DNA of 64,000 nt. Origin: Streptomyces sp. CB03234. GTDB taxonomy: Bacteria > Actinomycetota > Actinomycetes > Streptomycetales > Streptomycetaceae. Location: positions 62,001-126,000 of the forward strand of contig NZ_LIYH01000008.1 in NCBI RefSeq assembly GCF_001905885.1, in the 5' to 3' direction. Position 1 is the stretch's first letter, and the number at the start of each line of letters is the position of its first letter. Of this stretch, positions 40,251-49,370 are shown piece after piece. A program made the translations under genes and the position numbers. The notes under the pieces were generated by a model. It had not been told where the DNA came from, searched no databases, and saw nothing but the letters and a program-made list of their open reading frames with translations.

Positions 40251-41627
40251 TCAACCCCAGTTCTGGGAGTAGTGCGCGCGGAGGTGGTCGCGGTCGGCGC
40301 GCTCGGCGAGGAGCCACCGGACGGCGAGCAGCCCGAGCAGGCTCACGCCGATGACCCCGAGGCCCGGGACGAGCTCGCGCGCACTCACGATCCCGGTGAC
40401 CGTCCGCTGCCCCGTGCCGCCGCCCGGTGGGGCGACGGCCTGGGCGGGCGGCGCGGCGGCGGCGGGGGACGGAGGTGCCGAGGGCGGCGTGGTCGGGGCG
40501 GCGACGGTGCTCCGGTCGGCGGCGAGGCGCCCGTCGATGACCCGTACGCCCAGGGCGGTCAGCGCCGAGGTCACCGGCTGGAAGAACGTCATGCCTCCCT
40601 CCGTGCAGTCGCCGTTGCCGCCCGAGGTCACTCCCAGCGCGAGGCCTTCCGCGAGGAGCGGGCCACCGCTGTCCCCGGGCTCGGCGCAGACCGTGGTCGC
40701 GATCAGCCCGGTCACCGTGCCCTCGCGGTAGTTCACCGTGGCGTTCAACGCGGTCACCCGTCCCGACCGGAGTCCCGTGGTGCTGCCGCTGCGGAAGACC
40801 TGCTGGCCGACGACGGGGTCGGCCGCGCCGATGACGGGCACGCTCCGGCCCTCGCCGATGTCCACGGCGTTGGTCCCGTCGAAGGCGTCGCGGTCGTCGT
40901 ACCGGACGAGGGAGAAGTCCTTGCCGGGGAAGCTGCGGGCGACGGTGGTGCCGATCTGCCCGTCGAGACCCTGGCTGCCGCTGAACCAGCGGGTGCCCTC
41001 GGGGCCGCAATGCCCGGCCGTCAGGATGAAGTTGTCCCGGCCGTCGGTGACGTTGAAGCCCACGGAGCAGCGGCCGGTTCCGTTGAAGATGGGGACCGCG
41101 CCATTGACCCTGGTGGTGAACTCGCCCTCGGTCCGCCGCATATGGACGAAGTCTCCCGCCCGGTGGGCGACGTCGGACATGCGCGACCAGTCGGCGGCGG
41201 AGACGGTACGGTCCGCGTACACCTTCACCTCGTTGGCGGCGTAGTCCACCACCCAGGCGGTGCCGGGCACCCTGGGAGCCCGCCGCAGGGTCTCGGTCGC
41301 CGAGCTGAGGTCCTCCATGCTGTGCCGCTTCACCTCGGCCCGCGCTCCCGCGCGCCGCACTTCGGCGGCCGTGGCGTCGTCGGTCACCGCGACGACCGGG
41401 CGGCCGTCCGCCCCGATCCAGCTACCGGCGGTACGCGACGTACCCAGCCGCGCGACGAGATCCGCCGCCGGATCGGCGGACGGGGTGACACCGTCGACGG
41501 CCGTACGGCCGTCCGACGTCGGCGTCTCCCCCGCCACCGCCTGCGACACCATCAGCCCGCCGCAGAGCAGCCCGCCGACGGCCGCCAGTCTGATGGCCCG
41601 CCGGAGGGTGCGCCGCCCGTGCTTCAT
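40251..41627 (-). CDS. Streptogrisin-like serine protease with C-terminal membrane anchor
   Basis: A 458-residue exported S1 protease. There is a signal peptide to about residue 33, a pro-region to about 165 (TAWVVDYAANEVKVYADRTVSAADWSRM), then the chymotrypsin fold with H206 (TAGHC), D237 (KDFSL) and S320 (GDSGGP), and disulfides C187-C207 and C314-C341. A Pro/Ala/Thr stalk (about 376-408) is followed by a membrane helix (LVPGLGVIGVSLLGLLAVRWLLA, about 419-441) and a basic tail. Most streptogrisins are released, so the anchor is unusual. It lies 80 bases downstream of the response-regulator gene on the same strand. Confidence 0.9.
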   Translation of the reverse strand: MKHGRRTLRRAIRLAAVGGLLCGGLMVSQAVAGETPTSDGRTAVDGVTPSADPAADLVARLGTSRTAGSWIGADGRPVVAVTDDATAAEVRRAGARAEVKRHSMEDLSSATETLRRAPRVPGTAWVVDYAANEVKVYADRTVSAADWSRMSDVAHRAGDFVHMRRTEGEFTTRVNGAVPIFNGTGRCSVGFNVTDGRDNFILTAGHCGPEGTRWFSGSQGLDGQIGTTVARSFPGKDFSLVRYDDRDAFDGTNAVDIGEGRSVPVIGAADPVVGQQVFRSGSTTGLRSGRVTALNATVNYREGTVTGLIATTVCAEPGDSGGPLLAEGLALGVTSGGNGDCTEGGMTFFQPVTSALTALGVRVIDGRLAADRSTVAAPTTPPSAPPSPAAAAPPAQAVAPPGGGTGQRTVTGIVSARELVPGLGVIGVSLLGLLAVRWLLAERADRDHLRAHYSQNWG

Positions 41628-41707
41628 CCATGGCCCCCAATGCCGTACCGGTGCGAAAGAGAAGGTCGACCCTCCATACGTGCCGTCGCACCGTTCGGTT
41701 CATCGGC

Positions 41708-42376
41708 TCAGCCGCCGCCGGGTGTCACCAGGCCCGTCTCGTACGCCACCACGACGGCCTGCGCGCGGCTGTCCAGGTCCAGCTTGTTCATGGCGCGGTT
41801 CAGGTGGGTCTTGACGGTCGCCTCGCTGATGAAGAGCTCACCGGCGATCTCCTGGTTGCTCAGGCCGCGCGCGGTCAGCCGCAGTACCTCGGTCTCCCGG
41901 CCGGTCAACATGCCGAGGTCCGGGGGCGGTTGGGCAGGCTCGCTGCCGGCCTGCCGCGCGAACGCCTCCACCAGCCGCCGGGTGACGCTGGGCGCGAAGA
42001 GCGCGTCACCGCCGCCGACCGCCGCGACCGCGGCGAGCAGCCGCTCGGGTCCCGAGTCCTTGAGCAGGAAGCCGGAGGCGCCGGCGCGCAGCGCCCCGTA
42101 CACGTACTCGTCGAGGTCGAAGGTGGTCAGCACCAGGACCTTGGGGGCCGGGTCCGGCGCCTCGGCGAGGATCTTCTCCGTGGCCGCGATGCCGCCCATG
42201 CCGGGCATCCTGATGTCCATGAGGACCACGTCGGGCCGGGTCCCGGCCACCAGCGCGACGGCCTCCTCGCCGTCACTGGCCTCGCCCACGACCTCGATCC
42301 CCGGCGCGGCACGCAACAGCCCCACCAGTCCGGCCCGGATGAGGAACTGGTCGTCGACGACGAGCACCCTGGTCAT
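41708..42376 (-). CDS. Two-component response regulator, NarL/LuxR type
   Basis: A 222-residue regulator. The receiver domain has phospho-acceptor D54 (VVLMDIRMPGM) and switch residues in LTTFD and K in GFLLKDS. The C-terminal LuxR helix-turn-helix is LTGRETEVLRLTARGLSNQEIAGELFISEATVKTHLNRAMNKLDLDSRAQAVVVAYE. Its ATG overlaps the kinase stop by 4 bases. It may control the protease gene downstream. Confidence 0.93.
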   Translation of the reverse strand: MTRVLVVDDQFLIRAGLVGLLRAAPGIEVVGEASDGEEAVALVAGTRPDVVLMDIRMPGMGGIAATEKILAEAPDPAPKVLVLTTFDLDEYVYGALRAGASGFLLKDSGPERLLAAVAAVGGGDALFAPSVTRRLVEAFARQAGSEPAQPPPDLGMLTGRETEVLRLTARGLSNQEIAGELFISEATVKTHLNRAMNKLDLDSRAQAVVVAYETGLVTPGGG

Positions 42377-43524
42377 TCCGTCGTGCCGTCTCCCTGCCGT
42401 GCGGTCCGGGTGGAGGTCGGCAGGGTCAGCCGGACGGCGAATCCCCCCTCGCTCCGCGGGCCGATGCTGATCGTCCCCCCGTACAGCTTGGCCCGCTCCC
42501 GCATCCCGATCAAGCCATGTCCACTCCCCGTGCGCACTCTGTCCTGAATCACCCCCTCACCGTCGTCCGTGACCGAAACCGCCACATGGTGCTGCCGGTA
42601 GTGGACCTCCACCAGCGCACGGGCGCCCGGCGCGTGTTTCAGTACGTTCGTCAGGGCCTCCTGGACGACCCGGTACGCGCACAGGTCCACCCCGGGCGGC
42701 AGCGGGCGCGGCGTACCGTCGACGCGCAGCTCGACCGGCACTCCCCCGGCCCGTACGCGTCCGGCCATCTCCTCCAGGCGGGCGAGGCCCGGCATGGGCG
42801 CGGCCGGGCCGCCGTCCCCGTCGGCGCGCAGCACCTGCAGCACGCGCCGCAGTTCCTCCAGGGCCTCCGCGCTGGTGCCCGCGATGGTCCCCAGGGCGGT
42901 GCGGGCCGTGCCGGGGTCGGAGTCGAAGACGAAGCGGGCCAGCCCCGCCTGCACGGATATCACCGACATGTGGTGGGCGACCACGTCGTGGAGCTCACGT
43001 GCGATCCGGCCGCGTTCCTCGGCCACCTCGCGGCGGGCCCGCTCCTCCTGTTCGTCGCGCAGCCGGCGGGCCAGCTCGGCGGAGCGGCGGGCGAGATGTC
43101 CGAAGCGGACCAGGACGAGGGAGAAACCAAGGGCCTGACCGACGACGGACGGCATGTGGGCGCGGTCGCTGACGAGGCCCGCGTAGATCCACACGGCGCT
43201 CATCAGGGCCGCACAGCCGGCCGCTGTGCGCAGGGGGCGCAGCGAGGCGACCGTGTAGAGGGCCAGCATGGGGGCGAAGGAGTTCACCACGGGCCAGTAG
43301 CCGGCGGTGACGTACACGGTCCACATCGCCAGGACGAAGAGGCAGACGGCGACGGGCGCCCTGCCGCGGACCGCGACCGGCAGGCTGACCAGCCCCACCA
43401 GCAGGTGGCCGGCGAGGTCGAGCGCGGGCCACCCCTGGCTCGTGGCCTCCTGTCCGAGCAGCACGGCCACGGTGGTCGTCGCCGCCGCGATCAGTACGTC
43501 GGCGGCAAGGGGGCGGATCCGCAT
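42373..43524 (-). CDS. Sensor histidine kinase (HPK7 type)
   Basis: A 383-residue kinase with four to six N-terminal membrane helices (to about residue 140) and a short coiled linker. The dimerisation/phosphotransfer helix carries H179 in ERGRIARELHDVVAHHMSVISVQ, and the HATPase domain has NVLKHAP (N box) and DDGEG...GHGLIGMRERAKLYGG. It is the cognate kinase of the overlapping NarL-type regulator. The signal probably arises at the membrane; its nature is unknown. Confidence 0.92.
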   Translation of the reverse strand: MRIRPLAADVLIAAATTTVAVLLGQEATSQGWPALDLAGHLLVGLVSLPVAVRGRAPVAVCLFVLAMWTVYVTAGYWPVVNSFAPMLALYTVASLRPLRTAAGCAALMSAVWIYAGLVSDRAHMPSVVGQALGFSLVLVRFGHLARRSAELARRLRDEQEERARREVAEERGRIARELHDVVAHHMSVISVQAGLARFVFDSDPGTARTALGTIAGTSAEALEELRRVLQVLRADGDGGPAAPMPGLARLEEMAGRVRAGGVPVELRVDGTPRPLPPGVDLCAYRVVQEALTNVLKHAPGARALVEVHYRQHHVAVSVTDDGEGVIQDRVRTGSGHGLIGMRERAKLYGGTISIGPRSEGGFAVRLTLPTSTRTARQGDGTTE

Positions 43525-43785
43525 CGCCGCAGCGTAACCCGGGTGGAGAGGGTGCTACGTCAACCGCTCGCCGTACCGCGGGAGTTGCAGGAACCGCGGA
43601 CCTACCGCCGGGGGTGGGCGGGCAGGTCAACCCGGCGGGGGACGACGCGGCGGGCGGACCGCCCGTAGGTTCTTGGACCAGCACCACGGCGCGCGGCCGA
43701 CCACCGCGACCGCCGGGACCGCGGGTCTTTCGGGGGACCCGACCGGGGGACCGGGCCCGTGGTCGTCGGAAAGGAACGGCACGAG

Positions 43786-44217
43786 ATGGACGTACGCAAG
43801 ATGAACGTACGCAAGCGCATGGCACTGGGCGCGGTGGCGCTCGCCGCGGCGGCCACCGCCACCCTGGCGCCGACGGCGGCGGCCTCCCCGTCGGAGGTGG
43901 GTGTGGCCGCGGCCTGCACGGCGTGGCGGACCATCCAGGTCGACGACAACGCCGCCGGGGTCAAGTACCGCGAGTGCGACCGGTACAGCGGCCTGAACAC
44001 GCAGACCAAGGCCCAGCTCTACATCTGGGACAACAAGCGCGACGGCAAGGTCGCCCAGGTCTACACGGCCACCGGCTCGAACCTGAACGGCCAGTGGCAT
44101 CAGTCGTGGCACAAGTACTACGTCTGGGGCACCGAGAGCCACCACAGCCCGCTCGTGGACACGGGCTGGCACAAGGGCCACGACGTGAAGGTGCTGCTCA
44201 AGAACGTCCGGGGCTGA
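43786..44217 (+). CDS. Small secreted protein of unknown function
   Basis: A 143-residue protein with a signal peptide (MALGAVALAAAATATLAPTAAAS, ending near residue 38) and a mature domain with two Cys and many Trp/Tyr/His (TAWRTIQVDDNAAGVKYRECDRYSG, WHQSWHKYYVWGTESHHSPLVDTGWHKGHDVKVLLK). The ATG at 43786 has GGAAAGGAA upstream; ATG 43801 is an alternative. No family recognised. It is divergent from the two-component system. Confidence 0.75.
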   Translation: MDVRKMNVRKRMALGAVALAAAATATLAPTAAASPSEVGVAAACTAWRTIQVDDNAAGVKYRECDRYSGLNTQTKAQLYIWDNKRDGKVAQVYTATGSNLNGQWHQSWHKYYVWGTESHHSPLVDTGWHKGHDVKVLLKNVRG

Positions 44218-44233
44218 TCCACCGGCGGGGGTA

Positions 44234-44279
44234 TGACGGTGCCCCGCCCTCCAGGGGGGAGGAGGGCGGGGCACCGTCA
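44234..44279 (+). terminator. Strong terminator
   Basis: Nineteen-base perfect arms (44234-44252, 44261-44279), 8-base loop, 16 bases after the secreted-protein stop. Confidence 0.85.
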
Positions 44280-44386
44280 CGTGGAACGGGCGGGCATGGA
44301 TCCACGTGAGCGGGTACCCGCATCACCGGCCGACGTGCGCGGCGGATCCCTGCCGCGCCGCAGACCGGGAACGAGGAGAGACGCTG

Positions 44387-44851
44387 ATGAGCACGGTAAA
44401 GGAAGCTGTCGAGGTCGAGGTCCCCGTCCACACCGCCTACAACCAGTGGACCATGTTCGAGGAATTCCCGAACTTCATGGAGGGCGTCGAAGAGGTCATC
44501 CAGGTCGACGACCGCCACAACCACTGGAAGACCAAGATCGGTGGGGTGCGGCGCGAGTTCGACACCGAGATCGTCGACCAGCTGCCGGACGAGCGGATCG
44601 CGTGGAGGACCATCAGCGGTGACACCCAGCAGAAGGGTGTGGTCAGCTTCCAGCGCCTGGACGACACGCACACGCGCGTGGAGCTGGTGATGGACGTCGA
44701 GACGAGCGGCGTCGCGGAGAAGGCGGCCGACCTCACCGGCACGATCGACCAGCGCGTGAAGGGTGACATGCGGCGGTTCAAGGACTTCATCGAGCGTCAG
44801 GGCGGCGAATCCGGCGGCTGGCGCGGCCGCATCAGGCCGGGCGAGAGCTGA
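44387..44851 (+). CDS. SRPBCC family protein (cyclase/dehydrase)
   Basis: A 154-residue START-like domain protein of the COG5637 type: STVKEAVEVEVPVHTAYNQWTMFEEFPNFMEGVEEVIQVDDRHNHWKTKIGGVRREFDTEIVDQLPDERIAWRTISG. These proteins have a hydrophobic ligand cavity; many Streptomyces carry several, linked to stress, with unknown ligand. GAGGAGAG lies 6 bases before the ATG. Confidence 0.88.
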   Translation: MSTVKEAVEVEVPVHTAYNQWTMFEEFPNFMEGVEEVIQVDDRHNHWKTKIGGVRREFDTEIVDQLPDERIAWRTISGDTQQKGVVSFQRLDDTHTRVELVMDVETSGVAEKAADLTGTIDQRVKGDMRRFKDFIERQGGESGGWRGRIRPGES

Positions 44852-45141
44852 GCGGTGCCGCCGGTGCCGCCCGTACCGCCACGGGTCATGGCCGGCGCTG
44901 TCAGTGGCACCGGGTACGGCGCGTGGCGGTGGGCCGGACGGAGATCGTGAGGGACTCGCGGCCATGGGGGGGGTGGGTGAGAAGGTCCCCGGCATCCAGC
45001 TCGGGACTGGAGTGGCCATCCGTGTCCCACCCCCACCTCCGGCGCCGGAGGGTTACGCGCCAGGCGTGCGCGGCTCCCTGTGATGCCGCTCGGCCCCGCC
45101 CCAGGGCCACGCCAACGGCCGACTTGCCGTCCCGGCCGGAC
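44852..45141. other. Gene-free interval
   Basis: About 290 bases between the convergent SRPBCC and lipoprotein genes. I see no supported coding sequence, RNA or clear hairpin terminator, only G-rich tracts. Confidence 0.4.
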
Positions 45142-45573
45142 TCAGCAGGCCTTGCCCTGCGAGCGCAGCCACTCGCACTGCGTCTCACCGGACGTCCTCC
45201 CGCCGTCGTACGCGCGCGGGTCCTTGTAGCCGGGGCCGACGGGCTCGTGCGGCTCGAAGACGCCGTCGCCGTCCAGGTCTCCCCCGTGGGGGTCAATCGT
45301 CCCGCCCGGGTTGTGGCAGGCCGCCCGGTCGGCCGGGTCCGTGGTGCACACCTTCGGCCCGGGTCGGCGCTCGACGGCCGTGGCCTGCGCCTCCAGGGCG
45401 TCGGCGAGCGAGGCGCCGGTGAGCGTCAAGGAGGTCGAGGAGACGGCGCCCTGCCCGCCCGCGGGCGGGGCGCCGTCCGCGCACGCCGACAGCGTGAACG
45501 CGAGTCCCGTGGTCAGGAGGGCGGAGCCGGCGAAAACAGCGGCGCGGCGGCGGGCAGGCGATGCGAGGACCAT
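45142..45573 (-). CDS. Lipoprotein with an EF-hand-like loop
   Basis: A 143-residue lipoprotein: lipobox LSAC with C31 as acceptor. The C-terminal part contains DLDGDGVFEPHE, a calcium-binding EF-hand/dockerin-like loop, and cysteines in KVCTTDPADRAACHN and TQCEWLRSQGKAC suitable for disulfides. The ending resembles excalibur-type calcium-binding modules. Ligand and role unknown. Confidence 0.72.
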   Translation of the reverse strand: MVLASPARRRAAVFAGSALLTTGLAFTLSACADGAPPAGGQGAVSSTSLTLTGASLADALEAQATAVERRPGPKVCTTDPADRAACHNPGGTIDPHGGDLDGDGVFEPHEPVGPGYKDPRAYDGGRTSGETQCEWLRSQGKAC

Positions 45574-45693
45574 GAGGCGCCCAACGAGCGATCGATGTGA
45601 GGGGTGGCAATCACCCTAAGGCGGTGCTCAAGATCAGGTCAATGAGCTCCGGACGGCGGACAGCACCCGTGGTCGCGGTGGGATCATCTGATC

Positions 45694-46374
45694 ATGAATG
45701 TGAGCGGGGACTACGAGATGGTCACCATCCCGGCGGGGCGGGTCAGGCTGTCGGACCGGCGAACCCGGCGGAGCTGGCCGGTCGCACTCGCGCCCTACCG
45801 GATCGGGGGATCGCCGGTCACCCGGGCGGCGTACGCACGCGTCACCGGCCGGCGGCCCGGCGACGCCTCGCACGCCTCGCACGGTGACCGCCGGCCGGTC
45901 GAGGACGTGTCCTGGTGGGACGCGGTCCGGTTCTGCAACGCCCTGTCCGAGCGGGAAGGACTGGCGCCCGCGTATCACCTCCGTACGGATACCGACGACG
46001 TCGAGTGGGACGCGTCCTGCACCGGCTACCGGCTCCCCACCGAGGCCGAGTGGGAGCACGCCTGCCGGGCCGGTACGACCGGCGCGAGGTACGGGGAGCT
46101 CGACGAGATCGCCTGGCATCGCGGCAACTCGGACGAGCGGAGCCACGACGTGGGCGACAGGCAGCCCAACGCCTGGGGTCTGTACGACACGTTGGGCAAT
46201 GTGTGGGAGTGGTGCTGGGACCTCTACGACCCCGAGGTCTACGGCACCTACCGGGTGCTGCGGGGCGGCGGGTGGTTCGACGAGCGGTGGAGCTGCCGCG
46301 CCTCGGTGCGGCGCCGCAGCCACCCGACCCTGCGGATCGACGACGTCGGCTTCCGGGTGGCGCGGTCCCTGTGA
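45694..46374 (+). CDS. Formylglycine-generating-enzyme-like protein (SUMF1 family)
   Basis: A 226-residue protein with the FGE-sulfatase fold: IPAGRVRLSD start, VTRAAYARVTG, PVEDVSWWDAVRFCNALSEREGL, YRLPTEAEWEHACRAG, NAWGLYDTLGNVWEWCWD and VLRGGGWFDERWSCRASVRR...GFRVARSL. In true FGE two cysteines near the end bind copper. Here C201 matches the second, but the first position is Phe-Asp (residues 195-196). It is therefore more likely a structural or ergothioneine/other paralog than an active FGE. No sulfatase gene is near. Confidence 0.85.
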   Translation: MNVSGDYEMVTIPAGRVRLSDRRTRRSWPVALAPYRIGGSPVTRAAYARVTGRRPGDASHASHGDRRPVEDVSWWDAVRFCNALSEREGLAPAYHLRTDTDDVEWDASCTGYRLPTEAEWEHACRAGTTGARYGELDEIAWHRGNSDERSHDVGDRQPNAWGLYDTLGNVWEWCWDLYDPEVYGTYRVLRGGGWFDERWSCRASVRRRSHPTLRIDDVGFRVARSL

Positions 46375-46393
46375 GGCTCGCGCCGCCCGAGTC

Positions 46394-46825
46394 TCACCGG
46401 CCAGCCGGGAGGGGGACCACCTCGAGAGCGTCCGGGGCGATCATCACGGTGGAGTCCATGGTGCACAGCGTCTTGACGACGGGGGTCAGCGGGAAGGCTT
46501 CCTGGATCTGTTCGCCCAGGCCGCTGTTGGGGTGCGAGAGTTCGGTGAAGTCGTCGGAGAGGCCGACCCCCACATCGATCAGGAGGGCGCCGGCCAGTGC
46601 GGGTGCCCCGATGGAGTGCAGCAGTTCCACGGAGACGGCCCCGGGTGTGGCGTTGACCAGCACCCCCGCGTGGGTGGCCGTCTCGCTCAGTCCCGCCACG
46701 GGGAGACCGAGGTCCGTCCGGTCCTCGGGCCGGCGCGAACCGAGGAGCACATCGTGTCCCGTGGCACTCCAGCCCTGGGCCAGTGCTCGTGCGACGTTTC
46801 CGGTGCCAAGTAGTCCTATACGCAT
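46394..46825 (-). CDS. NADPH/F420-type oxidoreductase, C-terminally short
   Basis: A 143-residue Rossmann protein (MRIGLLGTGNVARALAQGWSATGHDVLLGSRRPED) of the NADP/coenzyme F420 oxidoreductase family. It follows the family through VVKTLCTMDSTVMI and then ends in DALEVVPLPAGR. Relatives continue for about 60 more residues (dimerisation and substrate region), so the protein is probably truncated and may be non-functional. Confidence 0.75.
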   Translation of the reverse strand: MRIGLLGTGNVARALAQGWSATGHDVLLGSRRPEDRTDLGLPVAGLSETATHAGVLVNATPGAVSVELLHSIGAPALAGALLIDVGVGLSDDFTELSHPNSGLGEQIQEAFPLTPVVKTLCTMDSTVMIAPDALEVVPLPAGR

Positions 46826-47027
46826 GGTGTGACGCCAACTTCCGTACCGGCTCGGCGAATCCGACCGCGGACCCGGGCGGACCGGCACCAAAGACGTAGT
46901 TCTGCGGTCGCTCCTTGCGCCCGCCGGACGCGGCCGCCACAAAGTCCGGTGTGCGCCCTTCTGTTGCCCTGGTCCCTCTCGTAACGTCGGCACGGCTTGA
47001 GATGGCCATGACGACGAGAGGGTGTCC

Positions 47028-49253
47028 ATGCGCAGACGTCTGCTTCCGCTGGTCCTCGCACCGCTCCTGGGCCTGGGCCTGCTCACGGCGCCCGCAGGGG
47101 CCGCGCCACCGGGACCGCCCGATGTGTACCGGCCGGTCCGGGGGCCTGCCGCGCCGGCCGAGTACCGGTACCTGCAGAAGACGCTGCCGGGACAGTCGAT
47201 TCCGCGCCACGCCCACGAGACCGCCGCCGCGCAGGCACGCCGGCTGCCCACGGTGGGCGGGCGCTGGAAGTCCGTCGGGCCCACCAACATCGGCGGACGG
47301 ATCGTCTCCCTCGCGCTCGACCCCACGCGCGCCGACACCGTGTACGCCGCGGCGGCCAGTGGCGGCGTATGGCGCAGCACGGACGCCGGGCAGACCTTCA
47401 CGTCCGCGTGGCCGGACGGCTGGACCCAGGCCATGGGCGCGATCGCCACCGCCCCCGACGGCACGCTGTACGCCGGGACCGGCGAGCCCAACCCGGGCGG
47501 CGGCAGCATCACGTACGAAGGCACCGGCCTCTACCGCAGCACCGACGGCGGAGCGAACTGGCGGCCCATCGGGCTGCGCGACTCCGGTGCGATCAGCGCC
47601 ATCACGGTGGACCCGGCCGATCCCCGGCGGATCTACGTGGCCGCGGCCGGCTCGCTGTACAACGGCGGTGGCGACCGCGGCGTGTACCGCTCGGACGACG
47701 GCGGGGAGACCTGGCGGCGGATTCTCGCCGGGGAGAACGAATTCACCGGCGCCACCGAGGTGTTCGTCCAGGGCGAGGAGCTGTACGCGGTGCTGTGGGA
47801 CCACCGCCGTACGCCGGCCCTGCGGACGTACGGCGGCGTCGGCTCCGGTGTGTTCCGCAGCGCCGACGGCGGGAGGACCTGGGAGCGGCTCGGCGGCGGC
47901 CTGCCCGCGCGGGGGCCGGACGTGGGGCGGATCGGGCTGGCCGTCGCCGGGGAACGGCTCTACGCCATCGTCAACAAGACCAGCGGCCCCTTCGAGGGCT
48001 TCTACACCTCCACCGACGGGGGCGGCACCTGGAGCCGGACACCGGCGGACGAGAAGCTCACCGGGTCGCAGTCGAGCTTCGGCTGGTGGTTCGGGAAGGT
48101 GTGGACCGACCCGGAGGACGCCAGGCATGTGCACGTCGCCGGGGTACCGCTGATGACCTCGAAGGACGCCGGCGCCACCTGGACGTACGACGATGCGACG
48201 ATCCACGTCGACCAGCACGCGATGGTCTGGGACCCGCGCCGGCCGGGCCGCGTCTACCTGGGCAACGACGGTGGCGTCTACCGGTCGGACGCGAACGGGG
48301 ACGGCGGCTGGGTCAAGGCCCGCCACGAGCCGTACACCCAGCTCTACAGCGCCGCCATCAGCCCGCAGGACCCCTCACGGATCTCCGGCGGGTCCCAGGA
48401 CAACGGCTCCCTGCGCTCCTGGGGCGGGGACGGTTTCAACGAGTACCTCGGCGGGGACGGCGAGGAGAACCTCATCGACCCGACCGACGTGAACAAGGTG
48501 TTCGCCTGCTACCAGTACGGCAACTGCTTCCGGTCCACGGACGGCGGCGACACCCTCACCTACTTCGCCGACAAGACGGCCTTCAAGCGGCGCAACTGGT
48601 TCACGCCCGTCGTCTTCGATCCCCGGGACCCGAAGATCCTGTACTACGGCTCCGAGGTGCTCAACCGGTCCACGGACGGCGGCGTGACCTGGCAGGCCAT
48701 CAGTCCCGACCTCTCCGGCGGCCCCGGTCCGGACCCGGTCTACACCAACTACGGGACGATCACCTCCATCGCCCCGGCGGGCGACGGCCGGACCGTGTAC
48801 GCCGGCACCGACGACGGCCGTGTCTGGGTCACCAGGGACCTGGGCGGGACGTGGACGAAGCTCGCCGAGGGCCGCCCCTGGGTGACCCGTGTCGTCGTCG
48901 ACCCGGCCGACCCCGACCGCGTCTACACCACCCACTCCGGGTACCGTGCCGGCTCCCGGATCGCCCATGTGTACGGCAGCACGGACGGCGGCAAGCGGTG
49001 GAGGGACCTGTCCGGCAACCTTCCCGACGCACCCGTCAACGACCTGGTCATCGGGCGGGGCAGCATGCTGTCCGTGGGCACCGACCAGGGCGTCTTCGCC
49101 TCCGCGGCCTCCGCGTCGGGCGGGCGCCACTGGTCGCGCCTCGGCCGGGGCATGCCCGCGGTCCCGGTCGACGACATCGAGTACGACGCCGGCCATCACC
49201 GCCTGGTCGCGGCCACCTTCGGCAGGGGGTTCTACGAACTGACCGTCCCCTGA
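47028..49253 (+). CDS. Secreted BNR/Asp-box repeat protein (VPS10/xyloglucanase-like beta-propeller)
   Basis: A 741-residue exported protein. A signal peptide ends near residue 26 (APAGA). About ten Asp-box motifs of the S-x-D-x-G-x-T-W type are visible (RSTDGGANW, RSDDGGETW, RSADGGRTW, TSTDGGGTW, RSTDGGVTW, GSTDGGKRW), building one or two beta-propellers. The region WKSVGPTNIGGRIVSLALDP matches secreted glycosyl-hydrolase-annotated proteins; no catalytic residues can be assigned by eye. ATG at 47028 has GAGAGG 6 bases upstream; GTG 47022 is too close to it. Confidence 0.87.
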   Translation: MRRRLLPLVLAPLLGLGLLTAPAGAAPPGPPDVYRPVRGPAAPAEYRYLQKTLPGQSIPRHAHETAAAQARRLPTVGGRWKSVGPTNIGGRIVSLALDPTRADTVYAAAASGGVWRSTDAGQTFTSAWPDGWTQAMGAIATAPDGTLYAGTGEPNPGGGSITYEGTGLYRSTDGGANWRPIGLRDSGAISAITVDPADPRRIYVAAAGSLYNGGGDRGVYRSDDGGETWRRILAGENEFTGATEVFVQGEELYAVLWDHRRTPALRTYGGVGSGVFRSADGGRTWERLGGGLPARGPDVGRIGLAVAGERLYAIVNKTSGPFEGFYTSTDGGGTWSRTPADEKLTGSQSSFGWWFGKVWTDPEDARHVHVAGVPLMTSKDAGATWTYDDATIHVDQHAMVWDPRRPGRVYLGNDGGVYRSDANGDGGWVKARHEPYTQLYSAAISPQDPSRISGGSQDNGSLRSWGGDGFNEYLGGDGEENLIDPTDVNKVFACYQYGNCFRSTDGGDTLTYFADKTAFKRRNWFTPVVFDPRDPKILYYGSEVLNRSTDGGVTWQAISPDLSGGPGPDPVYTNYGTITSIAPAGDGRTVYAGTDDGRVWVTRDLGGTWTKLAEGRPWVTRVVVDPADPDRVYTTHSGYRAGSRIAHVYGSTDGGKRWRDLSGNLPDAPVNDLVIGRGSMLSVGTDQGVFASAASASGGRHWSRLGRGMPAVPVDDIEYDAGHHRLVAATFGRGFYELTVP

Positions 49254-49370
49254 GCCGGCCGGTGTCCCGGGGCCGTGGAGGGGTGGACCGTGTCGTCGGC
49301 GGGGGTGGATTCGTTGCACATTCCAGCCGTGCATGCGGCACTTCCTCCCCTCACACACCAGGAGCACCTC

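Noticed and set aside
45694..46374. Active formylglycine-generating enzyme or EgtB
   Set aside because: One of the two copper-binding cysteines is missing, the N-terminal DinB domain of EgtB is absent, and no sulfatase or ergothioneine gene is nearby.
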